Shown in pieces: positions 63,887-64,000 of a stretch of 64,000 bases of DNA (within the stretch, counting starts at the first letter, position 1; every line of letters starts with the position of its first letter). The stretch is from Euglena gracilis (taxonomy: Eukaryota; Euglenida; Euglenophyceae; Euglenales): NCBI GenBank assembly GCA_039621445.1, contig CP154954.1:10497521-10561520 (forward strand), written 5' to 3'. Made by a program: the position numbers and the translations under genes. Below the pieces are notes generated by a model. It was given only the letters and a program-made list of their open reading frames with translations, had not been told where the DNA came from and did not search any database.

Positions 63887-64000
63887 AGGATAGGCTATTC
63901 CTAATTCTGCAATTTGTATTGCAGAACCTGGAATAGTACTATTTGGCATGCCACTGTACGTTCTGCAGGTTGCTGCTATGCACAGTGTCATGGTGGTAAT
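63887..64000. other. Window edge, nothing recognised
   Basis: Short unique sequence after the right direct repeat. No feature visible before the window ends. Confidence 0.4.

Overview
The window is nuclear DNA from a eukaryote, probably a microbial one such as an alga or other protist, although no marker fixes the lineage. Protein-coding sequence occurs as short GC-rich exons (about 90-200 bp) separated by T-rich and C/G-run-rich introns with recognisable GT and AG borders. Mobile DNA is eukaryotic: DIRS-type tyrosine-recombinase retrotransposons, a Ty3/gypsy-like remnant, hAT-like and TA-flanked miniature elements. There are also long microsatellites and a 20-kb satellite array. I see no rRNA, tRNA, CRISPR array, operon or bacterial gene layout. 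About a third of the window is one tandem repeat.

Layout. 1-8.7 kb: gene-poor sequence with a 450-bp TG/TGCG microsatellite, two TA-flanked poly-C inverted-repeat elements (2580-2817, 5806-6132), six copies of an 18-bp palindrome inside or near a decayed inverted repeat, and a hAT transposase (DUF659-like) fragment on the minus strand at 7.3-7.65 kb. 8.74-28.94 kb: minisatellite with a 78-bp unit and a 112-bp (78+34) variant, arranged in nested higher-order repeats. It is open in four of six frames because 78 is a multiple of 3. 29.1-33.05 kb: a hAT-like miniature element, then six exons of an unidentified coiled-coil protein (plus strand, ending at a stop at 33049-33051).

33.3-53.2 kb: the exons of a secreted or ER-type glycosyltransferase of family GT61 (EOGT/POMGNT2-like), spread over about 12 kb from a signal-peptide exon at 38760 to a C-terminal exon ending near 51223. 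The introns and flanks carry miniature elements, several with exact 8-bp target duplications (33306-33809, 43705-44118; near-exact at 41538-41797). Many elements in this part carry a compact GC stem closing a GAA/AAA/GCA-type loop.

53.44-58.09 kb: a structurally complete DIRS-1-like retrotransposon with inverted termini, an internal complementary region, and Gag-like, reverse transcriptase, RNase H, adenine-methyltransferase-like and tyrosine recombinase domains, probably inactivated by one frame change and one in-frame TGA. It meets a second, 5'-truncated DIRS-like element (58.09-59.47 kb, minus strand) tail to tail about 5 bp away. 59.9-60.6 kb: a decayed Ty3/gypsy-type reverse transcriptase on the minus strand. 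61.06-63.89 kb: a 2.8-kb segment bounded by 282-bp direct repeats holding a minus-strand coiled-coil reading frame. A TA-flanked poly-C element (62203-62418) has inserted into that frame, and excising the element makes the frame continuous.

The two host genes appear unrelated. What links the window is accumulation of mobile and tandem DNA in introns and intergenic space, typical of a heterochromatin-like or repeat-dense region.
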